The notes below the pieces were generated by a model, which saw only the letters and a list, made by a program, of their open reading frames with translations, searched no databases and was not told the origin of the DNA. A stretch of 64,000 nucleotides of DNA, taken from Comamonadaceae bacterium UBA2121. Lineage in GTDB: Bacteria; Pseudomonadota; Gammaproteobacteria; Burkholderiales; Burkholderiaceae_C. This document shows positions 52,498 to 61,625 of this stretch, piece by piece. The position numbers were made by a program, and so were the translations under genes. The DNA lies in contig DCYB01000002.1 in NCBI GenBank assembly GCA_002331385.1, positions 124,001 through 188,000 of the forward strand. Direction: 5' to 3'. The first letter of the stretch is position 1. Each line of letters begins with the position of its first letter.

Positions 52498-53378
52498 AAC
52501 CCGTGATCGGCTTCATCGGCGTCGGTGTTATGGGCACCGGCATGTGCCGCAATCTGGCGCAGAAATCCGGTTGCGCGGTGCTGGCGGCAGACCTCGACAT
52601 GGACCACGTGCGCACGCTGTCGGAGGTGGGCGTGGTCGCCAGCAGCGTGGCGGAAATAGCCGAGAAGGCGCACACGGTCTTTCTCTCGCTGCCCGCCATC
52701 CAGCACGTGGAAGCCGTCTGCACCGGCGATTGCGGTCTGCTGCAGCATGCCCAGGCGCTCAAGACCATCGTCGACATGAGCACCAGCGACGTGGAACGCA
52801 CGCGCCAATTGGCGCAGCAACTGCAACGGTCGGGCATCGAATGGATCGACGCCCCCGTGGCGCGCAGCCGCGAGGCGGCCAACAACGGCACCTTGCTGAT
52901 CACCGTGGGGGGCAGCGAAGCGCAGTTCCAGCGCGTGCAACCCTTGCTCGCCTGCATGGGCAGCGACGTGCTGCACTGCGGCCCCACGGGTGCCGGGCAA
53001 GTCGTGAAAATCATGAACAACATGGTGTTGCTCAACACCGTGCACACCCTGGCGCAAGCCTTCGCCATCGCCGAACGCGCGGGCGTCTCCAAGGATCTGC
53101 TGGCGCATGCGTTGGGATTGGGCTCGGCGGCCTCGTTCGCACTGAAGCTGACCGGCGCCCACTATCTGGCCAAGGACGTGTTCCCAGAAAAGATGTTCTC
53201 CGCAGCCTATGCGCTCAAGGATCTCAAGCTCGCACTCGCGCTGTCGCAGACCGTGGCGCTGCCCAATGACCTCACCGAGCTGACGGCCCGCCAGTTGCAA
53301 AAGTGCGTGGACTCAGGCTTCCAGGACCACTACTACCCGGTGATGTACCGGGTGATTGCCGCGCGCACGGAGGAGTGA
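52494..53378 (+). CDS. Second 3-hydroxyisobutyrate-dehydrogenase-family protein
   Basis: 294 residues from the ATG at 52494, which overlaps the aldehyde dehydrogenase stop. Rossmann motif IGFIGVGVMGTGMCRNLA, substrate motif DAPVARSREAANNGTL and catalytic Lys in GPTGAGQVVKIMNNMVLL. It differs clearly from the first paralogue at 49140, so the two probably act on different beta-hydroxyacids or in opposite directions. The following gene starts within its stop codon (TGATG). Confidence 0.88.
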   Translation: MKPVIGFIGVGVMGTGMCRNLAQKSGCAVLAADLDMDHVRTLSEVGVVASSVAEIAEKAHTVFLSLPAIQHVEAVCTGDCGLLQHAQALKTIVDMSTSDVERTRQLAQQLQRSGIEWIDAPVARSREAANNGTLLITVGGSEAQFQRVQPLLACMGSDVLHCGPTGAGQVVKIMNNMVLLNTVHTLAQAFAIAERAGVSKDLLAHALGLGSAASFALKLTGAHYLAKDVFPEKMFSAAYALKDLKLALALSQTVALPNDLTELTARQLQKCVDSGFQDHYYPVMYRVIAARTEE

Positions 53379-53731
53379 TGAACCCGCCACTGCCCACCAC
53401 CGACGCATGGCTTGCGCACCGGGGGCGTTTCGTCAACGTGGATTTCATGGTCCAGTGCGGCGAACGCGAAACCCTGATTCGCATCCATGAGGGCCGCATC
53501 GAAAGCGTGCGCATAGGGCCGTTGGTCATGCCGCGCTGGACGTTCCGCCTCAGCGCCAGCAGCGATGCATGGCGCATGTATTTCGCGCCGCAGCCCACGC
53601 CCGGCTATCACGACCTGATGGCGATGATCAAGTTCGGCACGCTGCGGCTGGAAGGCGATCAGCACATCTTCATGAGCAACCTGCTGTACTTCAAGGACCT
53701 CATCCAAACGCTGGGAGGGACCGTGCAATGA
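53378..53731 (+). CDS. Small SCP2 sterol-carrier-like protein
   Basis: 117 residues. It starts 1 bp inside the previous stop (TGATG) and its stop overlaps the next start (ATGA), so it is a genuine operon member. The alternation VDFMVQCGERETLIRIHEGR, then FRLSASSDAWRMYF and KFGTLRLEGDQHIFMSNLLY resembles SCP2 domains, small alpha/beta hydrophobic-ligand carriers. The match is by eye. A role in holding a lipophilic or CoA-linked intermediate is possible. Confidence 0.65.
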   Translation: MNPPLPTTDAWLAHRGRFVNVDFMVQCGERETLIRIHEGRIESVRIGPLVMPRWTFRLSASSDAWRMYFAPQPTPGYHDLMAMIKFGTLRLEGDQHIFMSNLLYFKDLIQTLGGTVQ

Positions 53732-54579
53732 GTCAGGCGCACATCGAGCCCGTTCGCGGCGGCTACGTCCACTTCGACGTGCAGGGCAAAAGCGTTCGCG
53801 TGTATTTTGAAACGGCAGGCACGGGCCAGCCGCTGCTGTGCCTGCACACGGCAGGCAGCGATTCGCGCCAGTATCGCGGCCTCCTCAACCACCAGCAGAT
53901 CACCGACCAGTTTCAGGTGATCTGCTTTGACCTGCCCTACCACGGCAAATCTTCGCCGCCCGAAGGATGGGAGCAGCACGAATACCAGCTCACCTCGCAG
54001 CTCTACGTGGACAGCATCATCGGCTTCATGCAGGCCATGGACATCCACCAGCCGGTGGCCATGGGCTGCTCGATTGGCGGACGTGTCGTGCTCCACCTTG
54101 CGTTGCAACACCCGGAAAAATTCCGCGCGCTCATCGGTCTGCAATCGGGTGCGCATGTGGCGCCGTACTACAACCTGGAATGGCTCCACCGACCGGACGT
54201 GCATGGCGGCGAAGTCTGCGCAGGCATCGTCTCGGGCCTGATCGGGCCGCACGCCCAACCCGTCGATCGCTGGGAGACCCTCTGGCATTACATGCAAGGC
54301 GGACCCGGCGTGTTCAAGGGGGATCTGCACTTCTACAAGTCCGAAGGCGATCTGCGCGAACTGATCGGCCAGATCGACACCGCACGCTGCCCGCTGTACC
54401 TGCTGACAGGCGAGTACGACTACTCGTGCACGCCCGACGACTCGCGCTGGCTCGCGTCGCACATCGCGGGTGCGCAGTTGTCGATCATGCCCGGCCTCGG
54501 GCATTTTCCCATGAGCGAGGCGCCGCAGGATTTCATCCGCCACCTGCTGCCAGTGCTTGCGCAGATCCGGGATCGTTAG
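53728..54579 (+). CDS. Alpha/beta-fold hydrolase
   Basis: 283 residues. Oxyanion region LLCLHTAGSDSRQYRG, nucleophile Ser in MGCSIGGRVVLHLALQ, Asp in LTGEYDYSC and His in MPGLGHFPM. The chemistry could be ester, thioester, lactone or C-C bond hydrolysis. Its start overlaps the SCP2-like gene, indicating tight co-expression. The next gene, a binding protein, begins 25 bp later. It is one of two unrelated alpha/beta hydrolases in the catabolic locus. Confidence 0.87.
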   Translation: MSQAHIEPVRGGYVHFDVQGKSVRVYFETAGTGQPLLCLHTAGSDSRQYRGLLNHQQITDQFQVICFDLPYHGKSSPPEGWEQHEYQLTSQLYVDSIIGFMQAMDIHQPVAMGCSIGGRVVLHLALQHPEKFRALIGLQSGAHVAPYYNLEWLHRPDVHGGEVCAGIVSGLIGPHAQPVDRWETLWHYMQGGPGVFKGDLHFYKSEGDLRELIGQIDTARCPLYLLTGEYDYSCTPDDSRWLASHIAGAQLSIMPGLGHFPMSEAPQDFIRHLLPVLAQIRDR

Positions 54580-54604
54580 TCCACAACACAACCAGGAGAC
54601 AACC

Positions 54605-55831
54605 ATGCAACTCAGCTACACCTCTGCGGCATTGCTCGGCGCAATCAGCCTGCTTTGCGGCAGCGCCATGGCACAGGCGGGCGATGCCAGAATATCCGAT
54701 GGCGTCGTGAAGATCGGTGTCCTCACCGACATCAACGGGCCATTCATGGACAACGTCGGCAAGGGCTCGATCGCGGCGACCGAGATCGCGATGGAGGAGT
54801 TCGGCGGCAAGGTGCTGGGCGTGCCGATCGAGATCGTCACCGCCGATCACCAGAACAAGGCCGACATCGCATCCACCCGCACGCGCGAATGGTTCGACCG
54901 CGACAAGGTGGACGCCGTCACCGAACTGGGCAACAGCGCCGTCGCGCTCGCCGCCATGAAGCTCGCACAGGAAAAGGACCGCATGTCCATCGTGACCGGC
55001 GCTGGGGCCGTGCGCATCAGCAACGAGGACTGCACGCCCAACAACGTGCACTGGGTGTATGACTCGTACGCGCTGGCCAACGTCGGCACCAAGTCGCTGG
55101 TAAAGCGCGGCATGAAGACCTGGTACTACGTGACCGCGGACTATGCGTTCGGCCACTCGCTGGAAAACGACGGCAAGAAGTTCATCGAGTCTGCGGGCGG
55201 TCAGGTCGTGGGCTCTTCGCGCTATCCGTTTCCGGGCAACGATTTCGCCTCCTACATCATCAAGGCCAAGGACAGCAAGGCCAACGCGGTCGCGATCGCC
55301 ACGGCCGGCCTGGATTTGCAGAACGCCATCAAACAAGGGCGCGAGTTCGGGCTCGGCGCAGGCGGCCAGACCAGCGTGGCCATGCTCATGAGCCTCATGG
55401 ACGTGCACGGTCTGGGTCTGAAGAATGCGGGCGGCATGATGTTCGCCGAGACCTTCTACTGGGACCGCGACGATGCCTCGCGTGCGTTTGCCGACAAGTT
55501 CTTCAAAAAAATGAAGAGGATGCCGACCGCGCTGCAGGCGGGTCAGTACTCCGCGATCCGTACCTATCTGAAGGCCATCGAGCAGGCCAAGACGGACAAC
55601 GTCACCGAGGTCATCAAGGCCATGAAATCCATGGAAATCAACGACGCCTTTGCCAAGAACGGCAAGCTGCGCGATGACGGCAAGATGGTGCACGACATGT
55701 ATCTGGTGCAGGTCAAAACACCCGCCGAATCGAAGAAGGCCTGGGACTACTACAACATCGTCGAGACCATTTCCGGCCAGGACGCCTTCGAGCCCCTGTC
55801 GGCCAGCAAGTGCGCTCTGGTGAAGAAATAA
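54605..55831 (+). CDS. ABC transporter substrate-binding protein, Leu/Ile/Val (periplasmic binding protein 6) type
   Basis: 408 residues with a signal peptide (MQLSYTSAALLGAISLLCGS then AMAQA). Mature start: DGVVKIGVLTDINGPFMDNV, typical of type I LivJ-like binding proteins; also PFPGNDFASYIIKAKDSKAN. An AGGAGA site precedes the ATG. No ABC permease or ATPase genes are in the window, so the partner transporter is elsewhere or the protein senses a ligand. Such proteins often bind aromatic acids or amides rather than amino acids. Confidence 0.9.
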   Translation: MQLSYTSAALLGAISLLCGSAMAQAGDARISDGVVKIGVLTDINGPFMDNVGKGSIAATEIAMEEFGGKVLGVPIEIVTADHQNKADIASTRTREWFDRDKVDAVTELGNSAVALAAMKLAQEKDRMSIVTGAGAVRISNEDCTPNNVHWVYDSYALANVGTKSLVKRGMKTWYYVTADYAFGHSLENDGKKFIESAGGQVVGSSRYPFPGNDFASYIIKAKDSKANAVAIATAGLDLQNAIKQGREFGLGAGGQTSVAMLMSLMDVHGLGLKNAGGMMFAETFYWDRDDASRAFADKFFKKMKRMPTALQAGQYSAIRTYLKAIEQAKTDNVTEVIKAMKSMEINDAFAKNGKLRDDGKMVHDMYLVQVKTPAESKKAWDYYNIVETISGQDAFEPLSASKCALVKK

Positions 55832-55842
55832 GCACCGTCGCC

Positions 55843-56634
55843 ATGGCCGCCCCCACTGCCCCTTTTGACGTCTTCGCGATCAAGTACGCGTCGGTCGACC
55901 GCCCGCGCCAGAGCAACTTCCTGGAGCCTGTCGATGGCGACCCGGACGCGCCGATGCCGTTGGACTTTTTCGTCTGGCTGGTGCGCGGCGGCGGGCGCAT
56001 GCTGTTGGTGGACACCGGCTTCAGCCAGGTGTCCGCCATCGCGCGCCAGCGCGCCTTTATCAAAGAACCATGGGACTCGCTGCTGGCGCTGGGGGTCGCG
56101 TCGGCGGAGATTGCCGATGTCGCCATCACCCACCTGCACTACGACCACGCGGGGAACGTCCACCAGTTTCCACAGGCGCGCATCTGGCTGCAGGAGCGCG
56201 AGATCGCCTATGCCACCGGCAAGTGCATGTGCGATCCGAAGCAGAACCATTTCTTCGCGCTCGATGACATCGGCGTCTTGCTCAAGCGCCTTTATGCAGG
56301 CGAGGTGCGCCTGATCGATGGCAGGCACGAGTTGGCCCCCGGACTGGAACTGCACCGAGTGGGCGGCCACACTGACGGGCTGCAGATCGTGCGCGTCATG
56401 ACGTCCCGAGGTTGGGTCGTGCTGGCATCGGATGCCGCGCACTATTACGAGAACCTGCAACGGCGCAATCCGTTTCCCGCCATCTACAGCCAGCAGGACA
56501 TGATGGACGGCTACGCGCTCATCCAGTCACTGGCGGACGGCGACGACAACATCGTTCCCGGCCACGACCCTCAGGTGTGCGAGAAGTACCCCCTGCTCGA
56601 CATTCCGGGCGCCTTCATCTATCAGATCGCCTGA
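55843..56634 (+). CDS. Metallo-beta-lactamase-fold hydrolase, N-acyl homoserine lactonase-like
   Basis: 263 residues from the ATG at 55843. The metal motif THLHYDHAGN is preceded by RMLLVDTGFSQV; later ligands are in RVGGHTDGLQIV, LASDAAHYYEN and IVPGHDPQV. This is the lactonase/AttM-like branch, so hydrolysis of a lactone or ester intermediate of the pathway is likely. Quorum quenching is possible but not suggested by context. Its 3' end overlaps the convergent LysR gene by 13 bp. Confidence 0.86.
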   Translation: MAAPTAPFDVFAIKYASVDRPRQSNFLEPVDGDPDAPMPLDFFVWLVRGGGRMLLVDTGFSQVSAIARQRAFIKEPWDSLLALGVASAEIADVAITHLHYDHAGNVHQFPQARIWLQEREIAYATGKCMCDPKQNHFFALDDIGVLLKRLYAGEVRLIDGRHELAPGLELHRVGGHTDGLQIVRVMTSRGWVVLASDAAHYYENLQRRNPFPAIYSQQDMMDGYALIQSLADGDDNIVPGHDPQVCEKYPLLDIPGAFIYQIA

Positions 56635-57545
56635 TCGCTCGCGGGCGGCGCCGAAGCCGCTACCTGCTCGCGGATCCAGTCGCGGAACAGCATCACCTTG
56701 CGCGTGTGGCGCTGCAACTGCGGACGCACAAGGTAATACGACGCGCCGGTGCGCACCGGCAGGTTGAAGGGGCGCACGAGCCGCTGCGCCTTCAGATCGT
56801 CTGCCAGCAGCGACGTCTGCCCGATGGCAATGCCCAGCCCCTCCACGGCGGCCTGCCACGTCAGCACCGATGTGCTGAAACGCATGCGCTCCGTCTCTGC
56901 AATGTCGTCTTCAAAGCGGCATTGGCGCGCCCATGTCGGCCAGTCGTTCTGGCGATAGTGCGAGAGCAGCAAGCAGGTCCTGAGCAGCGCGCGCGGGTAT
57001 CCGGCTTCGGGCGCATGGGTCTTGAAAAAAGCCGGGCTGCATACCGGCTCGATGATGTCCTCGAACAGGAAATCCGCATCCTGCCCCTGCCACGCGCCGT
57101 TGCCCATCTGGATCGCCAGATCGACGTTGTCGCGGTCGAAATCGACGTACTTCACCGAGTTGGTGATGACCACGGAGACATCCTTATAGCGCGCGTGAAA
57201 ATCGCTCAGGCGCGGAATCAGCCACTTGGCGGCAAACGTGGTGTAGGTCTGGATGCGCAGCGTGTTGTCCGCGCCGCTGCGCATGATGTGGGAGGTGGCC
57301 TTGGAAATTGCCTCGAACGCGGGCGCGATTTCTTCGCCGTAGTGCATGCCCGCCTGCGTCAGGCTGATGCCATGGCGCTCGCGGCGGAACAGCTCCACGC
57401 CCAGATAGGACTGCAGCACATTGAGTTGCTTGCTCACCGCCGACTGGCTGATGTGCAACTCCTGCGCGGCCTTGGTGAGATTCTGCGTGCGCACCACGGC
57501 ATCGAACACCTTCAGCGGATTGAGCGGCGGCAGCTTCTTGGACAT
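56622..57545 (-). CDS. LysR-family transcriptional regulator (GcvA-like)
   Basis: 307 residues from the ATG at 57545. Helix-turn-helix: LKVFDAVVRTQNLTKAAQEL then HISQSAVSKQLNVLQSYLG. The substrate-binding domain follows with the GcvA-like pattern RIQTYTTFAAKWLIPRL. It is last in the minus-strand set and converges with the lactonase-like gene, so it is the obvious regulator of one or both catabolic operons; the inducer is probably the pathway substrate. An in-frame extension to 57611 overlaps the hydrolase gene. Confidence 0.92.
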   Translation of the reverse strand: MSKKLPPLNPLKVFDAVVRTQNLTKAAQELHISQSAVSKQLNVLQSYLGVELFRRERHGISLTQAGMHYGEEIAPAFEAISKATSHIMRSGADNTLRIQTYTTFAAKWLIPRLSDFHARYKDVSVVITNSVKYVDFDRDNVDLAIQMGNGAWQGQDADFLFEDIIEPVCSPAFFKTHAPEAGYPRALLRTCLLLSHYRQNDWPTWARQCRFEDDIAETERMRFSTSVLTWQAAVEGLGIAIGQTSLLADDLKAQRLVRPFNLPVRTGASYYLVRPQLQRHTRKVMLFRDWIREQVAASAPPASDQAI

Positions 57546-57592
57546 GGATCGATTGTAGAAGCCGCCCGGGCGAACCAGTGCGGCAAAGGGCT

Positions 57593-58429
57593 TCAGCGCT
57601 GGGACAGCCAATAGGTCAGCAACACGTTGACCGCCGGGGCACTGTCATATTGCACCCAGTGGCCCGCGTTGGGCATGACCATCCACTCGCGCTCCTTGCG
57701 CCCCTGCATCAGGAATTCGGCCGCCTTCACCGGCTCGGCGGTCACGTCGTGCTCGCCCCACAGCATGAAGATCGGCATCGTCAGACCACGCAGCACTTCG
57801 CCCAGCCGCGCTTCGCGCGAGAACCGCTTGCTGCGAAAGCGCGTGTGCTCGCACGCGCGTGCATGAATCCACAGCGCATCGTCATCCACCGGTCCATGCA
57901 ACAGGAAGACGCCGAGGTTTTCGCGCAGCACTTCCATGCGCTCATCACCGTCAAAATCACGCCAATTGCGCATGGGCACTTCGGTGGGTCTGCGCATGCC
58001 GTGCCCGGCACTGCCAAGCAAGACCAGACTGCGCACTTGCGCCGCCATGCGCTGCGCCAGCAGGCTGGCCACCAGACCGCCGAAGGAAAAACCGAGCAGA
58101 TGAAAACGCTCTGCGCCCACCAGCTGGTGCACGCCGGCCGCCAGCGTATCCACCAACGCATCCAGCCGCGCGGGATCTTGCGCTGCCATCGGCAGACTGT
58201 CCGACTCGCCAAAGCCCGGCATGTCGGGCAACAACACGCGATAGCGCAAGGCCAACGCATCCACGTTGCGGGACCAGTGCTGCCACGCGCCGTGACCACC
58301 GTGCAGCGCAATCAGCGGTGGCCCTGCGCCAAACTCGCGCCAGCGCACGGCGCAACCGGCGTGTGAGGTGACATGCTCGCGGGCACGCGCTTGCAGCGCC
58401 TGGCTCACCGGGGGGACTTTCATCAGCAT
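57593..58429 (-). CDS. Alpha/beta-fold hydrolase
   Basis: 278 residues. Oxyanion region LIALHGGHGAWQHWSRNVDA, nucleophile Ser in LLGFSFGGLVASLLA, Asp in FMLWGEHDVTA and His in MPNAGHWVQYD. It is similar in type to meta-cleavage-product and ester hydrolases. It lies between the acyl-CoA synthetase (43 bp upstream) and LysR (47 bp downstream) on the minus strand and should act in the same pathway. Confidence 0.88.
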   Translation of the reverse strand: MLMKVPPVSQALQARAREHVTSHAGCAVRWREFGAGPPLIALHGGHGAWQHWSRNVDALALRYRVLLPDMPGFGESDSLPMAAQDPARLDALVDTLAAGVHQLVGAERFHLLGFSFGGLVASLLAQRMAAQVRSLVLLGSAGHGMRRPTEVPMRNWRDFDGDERMEVLRENLGVFLLHGPVDDDALWIHARACEHTRFRSKRFSREARLGEVLRGLTMPIFMLWGEHDVTAEPVKAAEFLMQGRKEREWMVMPNAGHWVQYDSAPAVNVLLTYWLSQR

Positions 58430-58472
58430 CGCGCGCTCCTGACTTCTGCCTTCTTTCGTCTGCCTGCGGTGC

Positions 58473-60548
58473 TCAGCCCTGCAATATGAGCGCGTCCACC
58501 GCCAGTACGCCTTCGCCCTCGGGCATCACCATCAGCGGGTTCACTTCGGCCTCGCTGACCTGCAACTCCGGGCGCACGGCCAACTGCGACAGATTGGCAA
58601 TGGTGTGCGCCAATGCCTCCAGGTCGCCCTTCTTCGTGCCACGCAGGCCGGTGACGGTTTTCAGCATCTTCACTTCGTCGATCATCGTGCGCGCTACTTC
58701 GACCGTCACTGGCGCCAGACGAATGCTGCGGTCCTTCATCACCTCGGCCCAGATGCCACCGGCCGCCAGCATGATGATGGGCCCGGCATCCACATCCACG
58801 CGATAGCCCACCAGCACTTCCGTCAGCCCCTTGCGCATGGGCTGCACCAGCACCTCATCGCAAACTATGCCGGGAGCGCGCTCCTGCAGGTTGCGGCGCA
58901 AGGTGGCAAACGCCTCGCCTAACTGGGCGGCGTTCTGGATGCCCAGTACCACGCCGCCCACTTCGGTCTTGTGCTGGATGTCTGCCGAGCACACCTTGGC
59001 CACCACCGGATAGTCGAACGGCAACTGCGCTGGCGGCGACCCGATCGGGAACGTGGCCGCTGCCGCGTGCGGCACCTTCAGCGTGTCCAGCAGTGCATAG
59101 GCGTCGGACTCCTTGAGCGCATGAGGGTGCTGTATCTGTACCGGCTGCGCCTTGCCCCCCGGAACGCGCCGTGCGAACACAGCAGCAATGGCATCCGCAC
59201 AGGCTTCTGGCGTGCGAAAGCAGGGAATCTGTGCCTGCGTGAGTTGCGCCAGCGCGTGCGGCGCATCGGGCACCAGCATGGCGACCAGCGGCTTGTCATG
59301 CCCCGCACTGTCGATGATCGGCTTGACGGCCAGATCTGGCTGGAACCGGGCGGACGAACCCACCACGGCCACCACCAGATCGAACTCTGGCGCTTCCAGC
59401 AAGATGTCCAGCGCCTTTTTCATCACCTCGTATTTCGTTCCCGCCAGCGTGAGGTCCAGCACACGCCCTGCGGTACCGGGAATGTCGGCGGCCTGGAGTT
59501 GCGCCAGCGTTTCGGGCGACACCATTTCCACCGTCACATCACGAATGCCGAGTTGGTCCACCACCATGGCCGCACCGCCGCCCGTGGTAGTGACCACGCC
59601 CACGCGCTTGGTGGCGCGTGGCGCGAGCGGCAGCTTCTGCGCCAGCGGCATGACCTCGAACAGCGTCTCCAGCATGTCCACGCGCACCACGCCCAGGTCC
59701 TTCAGGAACGCATCGGCGATGTCGTCCTCGCCTGCCAGCGCGCCCGTGTGCGTGGCCGACATCTCGGCTGCGGCGCCCGAGCGTCCCAGTTTGTAGGCCA
59801 CGACGGGCTTGCCGCGCTGGGCCGCCTCGCGCGCGAAGGCCTGTAGCTTGTCGCCATGGTGCAGGCTTTCGAGGAACAGCACGTACCCCTCGATGTGCGG
59901 ATCGTCCAGCGTGGCAGCGCAGATTTCACCCACGCTCAAGTCCACTTCGCTGCCCACGGACACCAACCCGGCAAAGCCCACGCCACGCGCCTTGCCCCGC
60001 GACACCAGCGCGCCAATCATGCTGCCACTGTGCGATGCGACAAACACCTTGCCAGCGGGCATGTCGGGCTCGGCAAAGGCGGCATTGGCGGTGAGCATCA
60101 GACCGTTGGATGGATTGACCACGCCAAGACTGCTCGGCCCCAGAATGCGGATGCCCGTTTCGCGGGCGATGGTGCGCAGCTCGGCCTCGCGCGCAGCACC
60201 CTCCGGGCCTGTTTCAGAAAAGCCGCTGGCCAGCACCGTCACCAGCTTCACACCCAGCCTGGCGCACTCGCGCACCGTGTCCACCACGGTGTCGGTGGGT
60301 GACAGCACGAACACCTGATCCGGCACTTCCGGCAGTGCCGCCAGCGACGGCCACGCCTGCTCGCCCTGCACTTGCGCACGATTCGGATTGATGGGATAGA
60401 CCTTGCCCGCAAAGCCCGCACGGCGCAGGAATTGCTGCGGACGCCCGCCGGTCTTCTTCGTGTCGTCCGACGCACCCACCAGAGCCACGCTGCCCGGATA
60501 CAGCAGCGCTTTGCACAGATCGGAAGTTGTACTGTTCATGCTAGTCAT
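58473..60548 (-). CDS. ADP-forming acyl-CoA synthetase (acetate--CoA ligase family)
   Basis: 691 residues from the ATG at 60548 (AAGG upstream; 60539 also possible). The first half is a CoA-binding and succinyl-CoA-synthetase-like part: YPGSVALVGASDDTKKTGGR, SHSGSMIGALVSRGKARGVG and the phospho-His region THTGALAGEDDIADAF at ~262. The C-terminal ATP-grasp domain begins about residue 490 and contains FDYPVVAKVCSADIQHKTEV. It should activate an organic acid to its CoA thioester, coupled to ATP to ADP. Substrate unknown; the acyl-CoA dehydrogenase in the operon suggests a short or branched acid. Confidence 0.9.
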   Translation of the reverse strand: MTSMNSTTSDLCKALLYPGSVALVGASDDTKKTGGRPQQFLRRAGFAGKVYPINPNRAQVQGEQAWPSLAALPEVPDQVFVLSPTDTVVDTVRECARLGVKLVTVLASGFSETGPEGAAREAELRTIARETGIRILGPSSLGVVNPSNGLMLTANAAFAEPDMPAGKVFVASHSGSMIGALVSRGKARGVGFAGLVSVGSEVDLSVGEICAATLDDPHIEGYVLFLESLHHGDKLQAFAREAAQRGKPVVAYKLGRSGAAAEMSATHTGALAGEDDIADAFLKDLGVVRVDMLETLFEVMPLAQKLPLAPRATKRVGVVTTTGGGAAMVVDQLGIRDVTVEMVSPETLAQLQAADIPGTAGRVLDLTLAGTKYEVMKKALDILLEAPEFDLVVAVVGSSARFQPDLAVKPIIDSAGHDKPLVAMLVPDAPHALAQLTQAQIPCFRTPEACADAIAAVFARRVPGGKAQPVQIQHPHALKESDAYALLDTLKVPHAAAATFPIGSPPAQLPFDYPVVAKVCSADIQHKTEVGGVVLGIQNAAQLGEAFATLRRNLQERAPGIVCDEVLVQPMRKGLTEVLVGYRVDVDAGPIIMLAAGGIWAEVMKDRSIRLAPVTVEVARTMIDEVKMLKTVTGLRGTKKGDLEALAHTIANLSQLAVRPELQVSEAEVNPLMVMPEGEGVLAVDALILQG

Positions 60549-60565
60549 TGCCTTGCGCTTCTTGC

Positions 60566-61543
60566 TCAGTCGTTGCCGATTTTTGCTTTCTTGAACTGGT
60601 CGGCCCAGAAGGCCACCTCTTCCTTCAACTCTGCCTTGAATTGCTGCGGCGTATTGCCGATCAGCATCGAGCCCTGCGGCACCAGTGCATCCTGGAATTC
60701 CTTGGTGTGCACGGCTTTCTCCAGCACCGCCGCCAGCTTGTCCACGACAGCCTTGGGCGTGCCCGCCGGGGCCAGCAACGCGTTCCACGACTCCGACTTC
60801 ATCGCCGGCACACCCACTTCCGCAAATGTAGGCACATTGGGCAGGCCGGGCAGGCGCTTGGGGCCCGCCACGGCAAGCGGGCGCACCTTGCCCGCGACGA
60901 GGTTGGGCATGGAGCCCATGGACGTCATGAACGCCGCATCAATGGTGCTGGACATCAGATCGTTGATCACACCGGTCGTGCCGCCATAAGGCACGTGCAC
61001 CATTTTCATGCCGGTCAACTCTTCCAGCCGCAGCATGGCCATGTGCTGTGTGCCGCCCTTGCCGGTGCTGCCATAGGAAAGGCCGTCCGCCTTCTTCTTG
61101 GCCAGTGCCTCGAACTCCTGATAGGTCTTGGCCGGCGACTTCGGGCTGACGGACAACACGCCTGGCGCAACCGAAATCTTCGACACCGGCTCGAAGCTCT
61201 TGAGCGGATCGAACTTCTGCTGCGGATACACGTACTTGTTCATCACCAGCGGCGATGCGGCCAGCAGCAGCGTGTAGCCATCCGGCGGCGCGGCGGCCAC
61301 CATTTCGGACGCAATATTGCTCGTCGCGCCGGGCTTGTTTTCGACGATGAACGGCGACTTGAGCGCATCGGACAACGCCCGCGCCGCCAACCGCGCCACG
61401 ACGTCGGTCGGGCCTCCGGCCTGGAAGCCGACGATGATCTTCACCGTCTTGTGCGGGTAGCTGTCCGCGTCCGCCGCGTGCGCGCCGGTGAAGGCCATGG
61501 CGCACAACGAGGCAATGGCGAGAGGAACAATTCTGCGTTGCAT
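60566..61543 (-). CDS. Tripartite tricarboxylate transporter substrate-binding protein (Bug family)
   Basis: 325 residues with signal peptide (VPLAIASLCAMAFTGAHAAD). Bug motifs: KIIVGFQAGGPTDVVARLAA, ENKPGATSNIASEMV, MVHVPYGGTTGVINDLMS. It lies between the acyl-CoA dehydrogenase and the synthetase on the same strand. It presumably collects the organic acid degraded by this operon; no cognate carrier is in the window. Confidence 0.9.
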   Translation of the reverse strand: MQRRIVPLAIASLCAMAFTGAHAADADSYPHKTVKIIVGFQAGGPTDVVARLAARALSDALKSPFIVENKPGATSNIASEMVAAAPPDGYTLLLAASPLVMNKYVYPQQKFDPLKSFEPVSKISVAPGVLSVSPKSPAKTYQEFEALAKKKADGLSYGSTGKGGTQHMAMLRLEELTGMKMVHVPYGGTTGVINDLMSSTIDAAFMTSMGSMPNLVAGKVRPLAVAGPKRLPGLPNVPTFAEVGVPAMKSESWNALLAPAGTPKAVVDKLAAVLEKAVHTKEFQDALVPQGSMLIGNTPQQFKAELKEEVAFWADQFKKAKIGND

Positions 61544-61625
61544 GTGAGTCTCCTTGAATCCAGTGAATGCGATGGGTCCGGCGTCGTGGGCCGCGTACGG
61601 ATCGTGCTGATCGTGTCAATCCTGC

